In this document: positions 1 through 6,484 of the stretch, one piece after another | Layout: each line of letters starts with the position of its first letter | Position numbering within the stretch: position 1 is the first letter of the stretch | DNA from: an uncultured Collinsella sp. | GTDB lineage: Bacteria; Actinomycetota; Coriobacteriia; Coriobacteriales; Coriobacteriaceae | Direction of reading: 5' to 3' | DNA length: 9,984 bases | Assembly (NCBI GenBank): GCA_900552295.1 | Contig: URZB01000041.1 | Coordinates: 1-9,984, forward strand | Notes under the pieces: generated by a model | The model's input: the letters and a program-made list of their open reading frames with translations, nothing else | Database searches by the model: none | Told to the model about the DNA's origin: nothing | Position numbers and translations under genes: made by a program

Positions 1-49
1 ACGAGATGTAGCTCCGTCTCGTGGGCTCGGAGATGTGTATAAGAGACAG
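1..49. other. Illumina Nextera i7 adapter contamination (not genomic)
   Basis: Bases 1-7 match the end of the P7 oligo (ACGAGAT). Bases 8-15 (GTAGCTCC) fill the 8-nt i7 index slot. Bases 16-30 read GTCTCGTGGGCTCGG and bases 31-49 read AGATGTGTATAAGAGACAG, the Tn5 mosaic end used in Nextera tagmentation. This is library-construction sequence left on the contig end. Genomic sequence starts at base 50. Translated, it yields the familiar artefact peptides MCIRDR and MYKRQ, the second of which is fused in frame to mraZ. Confidence 0.98.
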
Positions 50-472
50 GGTGCATACGAGCGCAATCTCGATGCAAAAGGTCGTCTATCCCTGCCTGCA
101 CCCCTTCGTGAGGAGCTTGGAGAGCACGTTCGCGTGTTCAAAGCCCTGGATGTCGATGCTCTGTACGTGTTCTCTGCCGAGGCCTTTGATAAGTGGGTCG
201 AAGGACTCTTCGCGGGTCGTGAGGGCCACGAGGGTTTTAACCCGCGTGACATCAACGACCAGAAGCTCATGAGGGCGATCAACAAGCGCACCACGTCGAT
301 GGATGTGGACAGCGCAGGTCGTATCGGTCTTTCTGAGTCTCTCCGCAAGCAGGCGAACCTCGACCGCGAGGTCACGGTTGTGGGCAACTACGACCACCTT
401 GAGGTTTGGGACCGCGCTACGGCCGATGAGGACGATGATGACGAGGCCCTGCTGGACCTCTTCTTCTCGTAA
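50..472 (+). CDS. mraZ: MraZ transcriptional regulator, 5'-truncated
   Basis: This is the DNA-binding regulator that normally opens the dcw cluster and acts on its own promoter. From base 50 the frame gives 140 residues to the TAA at 470-472. Two SpoVT/AbrB-like MraZ half-domains are visible, each with the family's DxxGR signature: DAKGRLSLP near the start and DSAGRIGL at about residues 88-95 of the fragment. The C-terminus is acidic (DEDDDDEALLDL). The family is usually about 140-150 residues and starts only a few residues before the GAYERNLDAKGR segment, so only about 3-5 N-terminal residues are lost. The apparent ATG at 35 lies inside the adapter and is not the true start. The mraZ promoter and its MraZ-binding repeats would lie upstream and are not in the window. 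Confidence 0.95.
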   Translation, partial: GAYERNLDAKGRLSLPAPLREELGEHVRVFKALDVDALYVFSAEAFDKWVEGLFAGREGHEGFNPRDINDQKLMRAINKRTTSMDVDSAGRIGLSESLRKQANLDREVTVVGNYDHLEVWDRATADEDDDDEALLDLFFS

Positions 473-490
473 GGGCAAGGCACGAGTAAC

Positions 491-498
491 GGATGGAG
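491..498 (+). promoter_or_regulatory. Possible ribosome binding site deciding the rsmH start
   Basis: GGATGGAG contains a GGAG-like core 9 nt before an in-frame TTG at 508. It overlaps the ATG at 493. If it is the real binding site, rsmH starts at TTG 508 and its protein begins MTQEYRHEPVML, which fits the usual short RsmH N-terminus. ATG 493 has only a distant purine stretch (AAGGGCAAGG, 471-480) upstream. Confidence 0.4.
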
Positions 499-1458
499 CG
501 TGGGATCTTGACACAAGAATATCGGCATGAACCTGTCATGCTCGGCGAAGTGCTTGAGTCGCTGCAGCTAAAGAGCGGTTCCGTCGTCTGCGACTGCACC
601 CTTGGCGGTGCCGGCCATTCGGTAAAGATGGCCGCGCAGGTGGGGGAGACCGGCCTTTTGCTCGGCGTCGATCAGGACGACATGGCCCTCGAGGCCGCTG
701 GCGCCCGTCTGGACCGCGAGGTTCCCGGCGTACCGCACCAGCTGCTGAAGGGCAACTTCGGCGACTTGGACGAGCTACTTTGCTCGGCCGAGGTGCCCGG
801 GGTCGATGGCTTCCTGTTCGACTTGGGCGTTTCGTCGCCGCAACTCGATATCCCTGGCAGGGGCTTTTCGTACAACGAGGACGCCCCATTGGACATGCGG
901 ATGGATCCGGGTAACAACACCTTAAACGCAGCTGAGGTCATCAACACCTATAACGAACACGACCTCGCCCGGATTCTACGCGTCTATGGCGAAGAGAAGT
1001 TCGCCTCACAGATCGCGCGTGAGATCGTGCGCCGCCGCGAGCATGAGCCGATCGAAACCACCGGCCAGTTTGTCGAGATCATCAAGGCTGGTATCCCCGC
1101 TGCCGCTCGTCGGCATGGCGGACACCCAGCCAAGAAAAGTTTCCAGGCCATTCGCATCGAGGTCAATCACGAACTCGATGTGCTCGAGCGAGGGCTTGAC
1201 GCCGCCACAAGGTGGCTCAACCCGGGCGGACGCATCTGCGTCATTTCGTATCACTCGCTCGAGGACCGTATCGTAAAGAACCACTTTAAGGAGATGAGCC
1301 AGGGGTGCACGTGTCCGCCGGAGATTCCGGTGTGCGTGTGCGGCAACGTGCCGATACTCAAGGTCATCACCCGCAAACCCCTGGTTGCCCAACCCGATGA
1401 GGTTGCGCGCAACCCTCGGGCGAGATCAGCCAAGATCCGCGTGGCGCAGCGTCTGTAG
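493..1458 (+). CDS. rsmH: 16S rRNA (cytosine-1402-N4)-methyltransferase RsmH (MraW)
   Basis: RsmH uses S-adenosylmethionine to methylate N4 of C1402 in the decoding centre of 16S rRNA. The frame is 321 residues, near the usual ~310. Family motifs appear in order: the SAM-binding loop CDCTLGGAGHS at 33-43, FDLGVSSPQLD at 109-119, RGFSYNEDAPLDMRMD at 123-138, HPAKKSFQAIRIEVNHEL at 211-228, and ISYHSLEDRIVKNHFK at 251-266. A cysteine-rich segment follows (CTCPPEIPVCVCG, 272-284), as is typical of the family. It lies 20 nt after mraZ, the standard dcw order. The start is uncertain: ATG 493 is given here, but TTG 508 gives a better match to family N-termini and has better Shine-Dalgarno spacing. 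Confidence 0.97.
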   Translation: MERGILTQEYRHEPVMLGEVLESLQLKSGSVVCDCTLGGAGHSVKMAAQVGETGLLLGVDQDDMALEAAGARLDREVPGVPHQLLKGNFGDLDELLCSAEVPGVDGFLFDLGVSSPQLDIPGRGFSYNEDAPLDMRMDPGNNTLNAAEVINTYNEHDLARILRVYGEEKFASQIAREIVRRREHEPIETTGQFVEIIKAGIPAAARRHGGHPAKKSFQAIRIEVNHELDVLERGLDAATRWLNPGGRICVISYHSLEDRIVKNHFKEMSQGCTCPPEIPVCVCGNVPILKVITRKPLVAQPDEVARNPRARSAKIRVAQRL

Positions 1459-1533
1459 ACGCGACCGCGCGATATTGGACCTCCCGCTCGTACCACAAAC
1501 GAAGCTTAAACACACTACCAACGTACTCGGGAT

Positions 1534-1539
1534 GGGAGG
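1534..1539 (+). promoter_or_regulatory. Strong Shine-Dalgarno for the ftsL-like gene
   Basis: GGGAGG lies 9 nt before ATG 1549 at the end of the 90-nt spacer after rsmH. It fixes the start of the ftsL-like gene, which would otherwise be hard to place because its N-terminus is not conserved. Confidence 0.7.
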
Positions 1540-1548
1540 CGGCATATC

Positions 1549-2019
1549 ATGGGCTACAACACCTCAAACGCAGCACTCGCCTATGATATGAACGCCATGC
1601 CCGCCTATCGTGAGGCACCGCAGGCCCCCGTTGCTCCCCGCGAGCAGCGCACGCCGCGCTTTGATGTCTACACGGGCGCGGGCCGTCAGGCAAACCAGGC
1701 GGTAAGCCCGGTTTTCATGAGCGTTCTTAAAACGTTTTGCATCATTGCGGCCATCTTCATGACGATCGGCGTCGCCCGTGTGGCGCTCGCCGGCGTTACG
1801 GCCCAGGTGCTCAACAGCAACGCCGCGCTTACCAACACGCTCGAGAAGGCGACCGACGAGAGCTCCGACCTGGAGGTCATGCATTCGGTCTATGGTGCCG
1901 ACACGCGCATTCGCGACCTTGCGGGCGCTTATGGCATGGTGGAGCCCAGCGAGAGCGTTACACTTGATTTTTCGCAGGATGCAGCCGCGGGCGCTAGCTC
2001 GACCGCGACCGCTCAGTAA
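1549..2019 (+). CDS. ftsL: FtsL-like bitopic cell-division protein
   Basis: The product is 156 residues: a cytoplasmic tail of about 55 residues rich in Ala, Pro and Arg, one membrane segment (about 57-83, through CIIAAIFMTIGVARVAL), and an extracytoplasmic part. That part contains a likely short coiled coil (about 86-112) followed by IRDLAGAYGMVEPS at 121-134. The latter resembles the end of FtsL-type domains, where a short helix leads into LGM-x-P. The position between rsmH and the division PBP is the classic ftsL slot. FtsL acts with DivIC/FtsB and FtsQ/DivIB to recruit and activate FtsW-FtsI at the septum. Primary sequence is poorly conserved in this family, so the call rests on topology, the terminal motif and synteny. 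The gene ends 17 nt before ftsI. Confidence 0.8.
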   Translation: MGYNTSNAALAYDMNAMPAYREAPQAPVAPREQRTPRFDVYTGAGRQANQAVSPVFMSVLKTFCIIAAIFMTIGVARVALAGVTAQVLNSNAALTNTLEKATDESSDLEVMHSVYGADTRIRDLAGAYGMVEPSESVTLDFSQDAAAGASSTATAQ

Positions 2020-2036
2020 CAAGACGGTAGCTGAGT

Positions 2037-3902
2037 ATGACAAATGACTATCGCCGCGGCTCCGACGGGGGTCGCGGTTCTGGACGTCCCTCATCGCGGG
2101 GACGTTCTGGTTATCAAGGAACGGGTCGGCCATCTTACAACGCGAGGCCGTCCTATGGCAACGACCCCGCGTCGCGTCTCCGTGGCTCGAATGGTCCTCA
2201 AATGCATAACACCAGACCACGCAAGAGCTCGTCGACCGAATGGCTCACGGGCACGCCGCTGCCCCGTCGCAAAGCCGTCATGGGCTTCATCGGGTTTGGC
2301 TTGGGTTTGGGCGTCCTTCGCCTTGCCGACTATCAAATTGTGGAAGCCGATAAGCTGCGCGACCGTGCCGATGCACGTCGCTTGCTTGCGCAGACGCTGT
2401 ATGCCAAGCGCGGTACCATCTACGACCGTAACGGCAACGTGCTGACGTCGTCGGTCGAATGCCGCAACATCGCCGTGAATCCTCAGCTTATCGAGGACGT
2501 TGACAAGACGGTATCGGCGCTGGTCAAAGCTACGGGAATCGATAAAAAGACCTGTCGCGAGCTCGTTGAGTCGGATGGCACCTGGGTGTATATCAAACGC
2601 CAGGTGGACGAGGACGATGCCGCGGCGCTGGAGAAGAAGAACCTGCCCGGTGTGCTCTTTGAGCAGGCCATGAAGCGCGTGTACCCCTACGGCAACCTGG
2701 CATCGCAGGTGCTTGGCGTGGTAAACGTGGACAACGACGGTCTGACGGGCCTCGAAAAACAGTACAACAAGCTTTTGACCGGAACCAACGGTTCGCTGGT
2801 GCGTGAGCGGGCGAGGGACGGTAGCTATATCGCGGGCGGCGCCTATAAAAAGGTTGCCGCGGTGGACGGCGTGGACATCGTGACGACGCTCGATGTCAAT
2901 ATCCAGCGCGCCGCCGAGGACGCCCTGGCCGAGGCGGTCGAAAAGACCAAGGCCAAGAACGGCTCGGCCCTGGTCACCGATCCCACGACGGGCGAGATTC
3001 TGGCGGCATGCTCGTATCCGACATATGACCAGACCGATCTGGAAAACGCCAAGACCGAGGACATGAACTTGCGCCTGGTTACCGATGCCTACGAGCCCGG
3101 CTCGGTCTTTAAGACGCTCGTGGCCGGTGCCGGCTTCGACTTGGGTGCCGTGCGTTCGAGCACGTCGTTTGAGGTGCCGGCGAGCATTAAGGTTGGCGAC
3201 GACACCGTTACCGACGCCGATAAGCGCGACTACACCATGACCATGGACGTGCGCGAGATGATGCGCCGTTCGTCCAATGTGGGCTTTGTCCTGGTGGGAC
3301 GCAAGATCGGTGCCGATGATTTTGCCACCTATGTGGACAAGTGGGGTATCGGCCATAGCTCCGGTGTCGATTTTCCGGGTGAGAGTCTGGGTATCGTCAA
3401 GGAGCGCGACCAGTACGACGGCGCCACGCTGGGCTCGATGAGCTTTGGCCAGGCGCTGTCCGTCTCGCCGATTGAGGTCGCACGTGCCGTGGGCGGCATT
3501 GCGAACGGCGGCGTGATGATGACTCCGCACTTCTATAAGTCCAGCAAGGGCGATGAGAAGGACTGGGGCGAAGGCGAGCGTGCGATTTCGGAGGACGCTG
3601 CCGCCCAGGTGACATCGTGCATGCAGACGGTCGTGTCCGAAGGCATGGGCGTTGGCGGTGCGGTCGATGGCTATGACGTGGCGGGCAAGACCGGTACGGC
3701 CGAGCGTGCTGACGAGAACGGCGGTTACCTCAAGGAGAACTACATGTCGTCCTTTATGGGCTTTGCGCCGGCACAATCGCCCAAGGTGCTGTGCTATATC
3801 ACACTCGATGGAACGCCGAGCGGCTCGGATGCCGCCGCGGTGCCATTCCAGTCCATTATGGCCAACGCGCTCGACGTGCTGGGTATCCCGCGCACGAAGT
3901 AG
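2037..3902 (+). CDS. ftsI: Division-type penicillin-binding protein 2/3 (class B PBP, septal transpeptidase)
   Basis: This is a class B PBP that crosslinks septal peptidoglycan together with FtsW. It has 621 residues. The first 78 or so are Arg/Gly/Ser/Pro-rich and probably disordered in the cytoplasm. A membrane anchor follows (about 81-97, MGFIGFGLGLGV), then the dimerisation domain beginning AKRGTIYDRNGNVL (123-136), a region with YGNLASQVLG (218-227), and the transpeptidase domain. The three catalytic motifs are present: SxxK as SVFK with nucleophile Ser356 and Lys359, SxN as Ser412-Ser-Asn414, and KTG at 551-553 (KTGTAE). The chain ends soon after the transpeptidase fold, so no PASTA repeats are attached. 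ATG 2037 has only a weak Shine-Dalgarno and lies 17 nt after the ftsL stop, suggesting coupled translation. A later start at Met56 would remove most of the basic tail. Confidence 0.95.
   Translation: MTNDYRRGSDGGRGSGRPSSRGRSGYQGTGRPSYNARPSYGNDPASRLRGSNGPQMHNTRPRKSSSTEWLTGTPLPRRKAVMGFIGFGLGLGVLRLADYQIVEADKLRDRADARRLLAQTLYAKRGTIYDRNGNVLTSSVECRNIAVNPQLIEDVDKTVSALVKATGIDKKTCRELVESDGTWVYIKRQVDEDDAAALEKKNLPGVLFEQAMKRVYPYGNLASQVLGVVNVDNDGLTGLEKQYNKLLTGTNGSLVRERARDGSYIAGGAYKKVAAVDGVDIVTTLDVNIQRAAEDALAEAVEKTKAKNGSALVTDPTTGEILAACSYPTYDQTDLENAKTEDMNLRLVTDAYEPGSVFKTLVAGAGFDLGAVRSSTSFEVPASIKVGDDTVTDADKRDYTMTMDVREMMRRSSNVGFVLVGRKIGADDFATYVDKWGIGHSSGVDFPGESLGIVKERDQYDGATLGSMSFGQALSVSPIEVARAVGGIANGGVMMTPHFYKSSKGDEKDWGEGERAISEDAAAQVTSCMQTVVSEGMGVGGAVDGYDVAGKTGTAERADENGGYLKENYMSSFMGFAPAQSPKVLCYITLDGTPSGSDAAAVPFQSIMANALDVLGIPRTK
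2160..2183 (+). other. NDPASRLR motif in the FtsI cytoplasmic tail
   Basis: Codons 42-49 of ftsI encode NDPASRLR within the disordered tail before the membrane anchor. A near-identical peptide, SDPSARLR, is encoded near the C-terminus of ftsW (9350-9373). The match is direct in sequence. Its role as a shared docking motif is inference only. Confidence 0.4.
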
Positions 3903-4027
3903 GGGGTTACAATCTTGAGCGTGGTCTGCCGTTTGATCTGAAGGGTGTTCACATGCCCTGCACCACGCGCGCATGGCACTGGGATACAATACGCCGATAG
4001 CATTATTAGGTTTACAGGGGAGCTGCA
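3903..4027. other. 125-nt non-coding gap at the usual murE position
   Basis: No convincing gene lies between the ftsI stop and murF. Genes for MurE normally occupy this place in dcw clusters. The second half has an AT-richer patch (about 3983-4014, including GATACAAT and CATTATTAGG) that looks promoter-like, but I find no matching -35 hexamer 16-18 nt upstream of TACAAT (3985-3990). I see no strong terminator hairpin. An internal promoter is possible but unsupported. Confidence 0.6.
4016..4022 (+). promoter_or_regulatory. Shine-Dalgarno for murF
   Basis: AGGGGAG ends 5 nt before ATG 4028, a good though slightly close site that supports this start. It is one of the two strongest ribosome sites in the window, fitting a gene that follows a long gap rather than being coupled to its neighbour. 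Confidence 0.65.
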
Positions 4028-5452
4028 ATGATAGAGATCGCCGTCAACAACCTCGCGGCCTCAACGGGGGCCCGAACCGTGACGGAAGAAGTCGATCGGG
4101 TATGCCGCGGGTGCGTTATCGACTCGCGTCAGGTCGAGGAGGGGACGATCTTTGTCGCCTTCCCCGGCGAAAAGGTCGACGGCAATGATTTTGCCTCCCG
4201 TGCCATTGAGTCGGGTGCCGGTGCCGTCGTGATGACGCGCGAACCCGATGCCGAGCTGGTTTCGCTGGCGCAGGACAAGGGATGCGCCATCTTGCTGACC
4301 GACGACCCCGAGGAGTTCTTGCTGCGCCTGGCGCATGTATATCGCTTGGAGCTTGGCTGCCTGGTCGTCGGCATTACCGGTTCGATTGGCAAGACGACGA
4401 CCAAGGACGTGCTCGCCGCCGTGCTCGCCAAGCGTTATCGCGTCTGGGCCACCAAGGGCAATTTCAACAACCTGATCGGCATGCCGCTCACGGTGCTTTC
4501 CGCTCCGGCCGATACCGAGGTTCTGGTGCTCGAGATGGGCATGAACCATTTTCATGAGATTGAGCGCCTGTCCCAGTCTGCCAACCCCAATCTTGCCATC
4601 GTGAGCAAGATCGGAACCTCCCATATCGGTATTCTGGGCAGCCGCGAGAACATCGCCCGCGCCAAGTCCGAGATTGTCCAGGGCATGTGCACCGCCGGCG
4701 ACTTCTCGCCGTTGCTGGTGTTGGGCGGCGAGGACGACTTTACGCCGTTCATTCGCGATACGTTCGCCCAGCCTGCGGGTATTGACGTGATGCTGGCCGG
4801 TGTCTCGGACGACGACGAGGTCCGCGCACGCGACATTCGCGTCGACGACGAGGGCCATCCGGTCTTTACGCTCGACTTTGGTCAGGGCGACACGGTCGAT
4901 ACCATGCTGGCCATTCCCGGCGTGCAGTCCGTGCCCAATGCCGTCAAGGCCGCCGCGGTCGCCTATCGTCTGGGCGTGACGCCCGAGCAGATCGATGCTG
5001 CCTTTAGGGGCCTTACGATCACCGGTCACCGTCAGGAGATCAAGCGCGCCAAGAGCGGAGCGCGCATCATCGACGACTCCTATAACGCCAGTGCCGAGTC
5101 TATGGCTGCCGGCCTCGATTTGCTGTGCTCGCTTATTTGTGACGGTTCGCGCATGGCGATCCTTGGCGAGATGGGCGAGATGGGCGACGAGGCTCCCCGC
5201 ATGCATGAGCTCGTGGGCGCCTATGCCGCCGCTAAGAAGCTCGACATGCTCGCGTGCGTCGGCGGCGAGCTGGCTCAGCTCATGGCCGATGCCGCACGTA
5301 TGATGGGTATGGATGAGGACCGCATCCAGGTGTTCTCCGATTATCAGCAGGTGCTCGACCGCATGGGCGGCGCGCTTGAAAATCATGATGTTGTACTGGT
5401 CAAGGGTTCCCGTTTTGTTGAGCTCGACCGCTTTGTGGAAGGTGTGTGCTAG
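4028..5452 (+). CDS. murF: UDP-N-acetylmuramoyl-tripeptide--D-alanyl-D-alanine ligase (MurF)
   Basis: MurF is the cytoplasmic ATP-dependent ligase that adds D-Ala-D-Ala to UDP-MurNAc-tripeptide. The product is 474 residues, normal for MurF. An N-terminal substrate domain carries DSRQVEEGTIFVAFPGEK (32-49). The central ATPase domain has the P-loop GSIGKTTTK (118-126), then TKGNFNNLIGMPLT (142-155) and LEMGMNHFHEI (168-178), which are specific to MurF rather than MurE. The C-terminal domain includes GHRQE (333-337), DDSYNASAESM (349-359), LGEMGEMG (379-386) and VLVKGSRFVELD (456-467). Most relatives have Asn, Val or Thr where this P-loop has Ile120; the catalytic Lys122 and Thr123 are kept. mraY starts 3 nt after the stop. 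No MurE signature is present, so this is not a relabelled murE. Confidence 0.96.
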   Translation: MIEIAVNNLAASTGARTVTEEVDRVCRGCVIDSRQVEEGTIFVAFPGEKVDGNDFASRAIESGAGAVVMTREPDAELVSLAQDKGCAILLTDDPEEFLLRLAHVYRLELGCLVVGITGSIGKTTTKDVLAAVLAKRYRVWATKGNFNNLIGMPLTVLSAPADTEVLVLEMGMNHFHEIERLSQSANPNLAIVSKIGTSHIGILGSRENIARAKSEIVQGMCTAGDFSPLLVLGGEDDFTPFIRDTFAQPAGIDVMLAGVSDDDEVRARDIRVDDEGHPVFTLDFGQGDTVDTMLAIPGVQSVPNAVKAAAVAYRLGVTPEQIDAAFRGLTITGHRQEIKRAKSGARIIDDSYNASAESMAAGLDLLCSLICDGSRMAILGEMGEMGDEAPRMHELVGAYAAAKKLDMLACVGGELAQLMADAARMMGMDEDRIQVFSDYQQVLDRMGGALENHDVVLVKGSRFVELDRFVEGVC

Positions 5453-5455
5453 CCC

Positions 5456-6475
5456 ATGTTCGGCAATCCCTCGTATCCTACGTATCAGGCCTTTTTGGGA
5501 CTTGGCATCGCTGCCGCCATTGCGTTGCTGCTTATGCCGTGGTGGATCAAGCTGCTGAAGGTCGAGGGTATCGGCCAGCAGGTCCGAGCCGACGGCCCCA
5601 AGCGTCATTTGATTAAACAGGGTACGCCGACCATGGGCGGTGTCATCATCCTTGTCGCGATCTCGCTGACCTGCCTGCTGATGGGCAAGCTCACCACCGA
5701 GCTCGTGCTCGTGCTGCTTGCCACGCTGGCCACCGGCGTTCTGGGTCTCATCGACGACCTGACCTCCGTCACGCATGGTCGCTCGCTCGGCCTGACGCCT
5801 CACGCCAAGATGATCGGCCTGACCATCATCTGCGTCACTTTTACCGTGCTCGCCGTCAATTGGTGCGGCGTCGCCCCCGAGATTCGTTTTCCCGGCGGCC
5901 TGACGATTGACCTCGGTGTTCTTTCGACCACCATCTGCGGCCTTTCGTTCCCGTGGCTCTACATTGTATTTTGCTGGCTGATGATCGCCGGTCTTTCCAA
6001 TGCCGTGAACCTGACCGATGGTCTGGACGGCCTTGCCGGCGGCACTTCCATGATCGCCATGCTCGCCATGGCCGCCATGGCGTTTTTGCACGGTGACGTG
6101 AACCTGTCCATCTTCTGCACGGCGTGCGCCGGTGCCTGCCTGGGCTTTTTGTGGTTCAACTGCTTCCCGGCGAGCATCTTTATGGGCGATACCGGCTCGC
6201 TTGCCCTGGGTGCCGCTTTTGCCTGCACCTCCATCATTACCAACACCGAAGTCGTTTCCCTCATCATCGGCGGCCTGTTTATCGTCGAGACCCTGTCGGT
6301 CATGATCCAGGTTGTCTATTTCCACTTTACGCACAAGCGCGTCTTCCTTATGGCGCCCATTCATCATCATTTCGAAAAGAAGGGCTGGGCCGAGACCAAG
6401 GTCGTTATCCGTTTTTGGATTATCGCCGCGGCCTTTGGTGCCGTTGGCCTTGCCCTGTTCTTCCAGTTGGGATAG
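5456..6475 (+). CDS. mraY: Phospho-N-acetylmuramoyl-pentapeptide-transferase (MraY)
   Basis: MraY is an integral membrane enzyme that transfers phospho-MurNAc-pentapeptide from UDP to undecaprenyl phosphate, giving lipid I. The product is 339 residues with about ten hydrophobic segments, as expected. Conserved sites are present: KRHLIKQGTPTMGG (49-62), the Asp pair in LIDDLTSVTHGRS (Asp100-Asp101), NAVNLTDGLDGLAGG (182-196) with Asn185 and Asp188, FMGDTGSLALG (242-252) with Asp245, and the histidine cluster APIHHHFEKKG (300-310). The start lies 3 nt after the murF stop with only a weak, distant purine stretch upstream, which suggests translation coupled to murF. Confidence 0.98.
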   Translation: MFGNPSYPTYQAFLGLGIAAAIALLLMPWWIKLLKVEGIGQQVRADGPKRHLIKQGTPTMGGVIILVAISLTCLLMGKLTTELVLVLLATLATGVLGLIDDLTSVTHGRSLGLTPHAKMIGLTIICVTFTVLAVNWCGVAPEIRFPGGLTIDLGVLSTTICGLSFPWLYIVFCWLMIAGLSNAVNLTDGLDGLAGGTSMIAMLAMAAMAFLHGDVNLSIFCTACAGACLGFLWFNCFPASIFMGDTGSLALGAAFACTSIITNTEVVSLIIGGLFIVETLSVMIQVVYFHFTHKRVFLMAPIHHHFEKKGWAETKVVIRFWIIAAAFGAVGLALFFQLG

Positions 6476-6484
6476 TGGTCTTTC

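Noticed and set aside
508..536. TTGACA at 508-513 as a -35 promoter element
   Set aside because: The hexamer is perfect but the sequence 16-18 nt downstream (around ACCTGT at 531-536) does not resemble a -10 box, and the site is at the start of the rsmH coding region.
1459..1548. Promoter or hairpin in the 90-nt rsmH-ftsL spacer
   Set aside because: TTGGAC at 1475-1480 has no usable -10 partner at 16-18 nt, and no strong inverted repeat with a T-run is visible. Only the ribosome site is supported.
3908..3919. TACAATCTTGAGC just after the ftsI stop as promoter elements
   Set aside because: Neither a -35 for TACAAT nor a -10 for TTGAGC is found at suitable spacing.
2091..4028. Minus-strand open frame of 645 codons across ftsI
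   Set aside because: It is a shadow of ftsI with the same low-complexity composition, no ribosome site of note and no family motif.
5162..5190. Tandem GGCGAGATG-type repeat in murF
   Set aside because: It encodes LGEMGEMG, which corresponds to the conserved LGDM-ELG segment of MurF, so it is ordinary coding sequence rather than a functional DNA repeat.
4028..5452. Possibility that the Mur ligase after ftsI is MurE rather than MurF
   Set aside because: TKGNFNN-IG-PLT, LEMGMNHFHEI and DDSYNASAESM are MurF features, and the MurE diamino-acid specificity motif is not seen.
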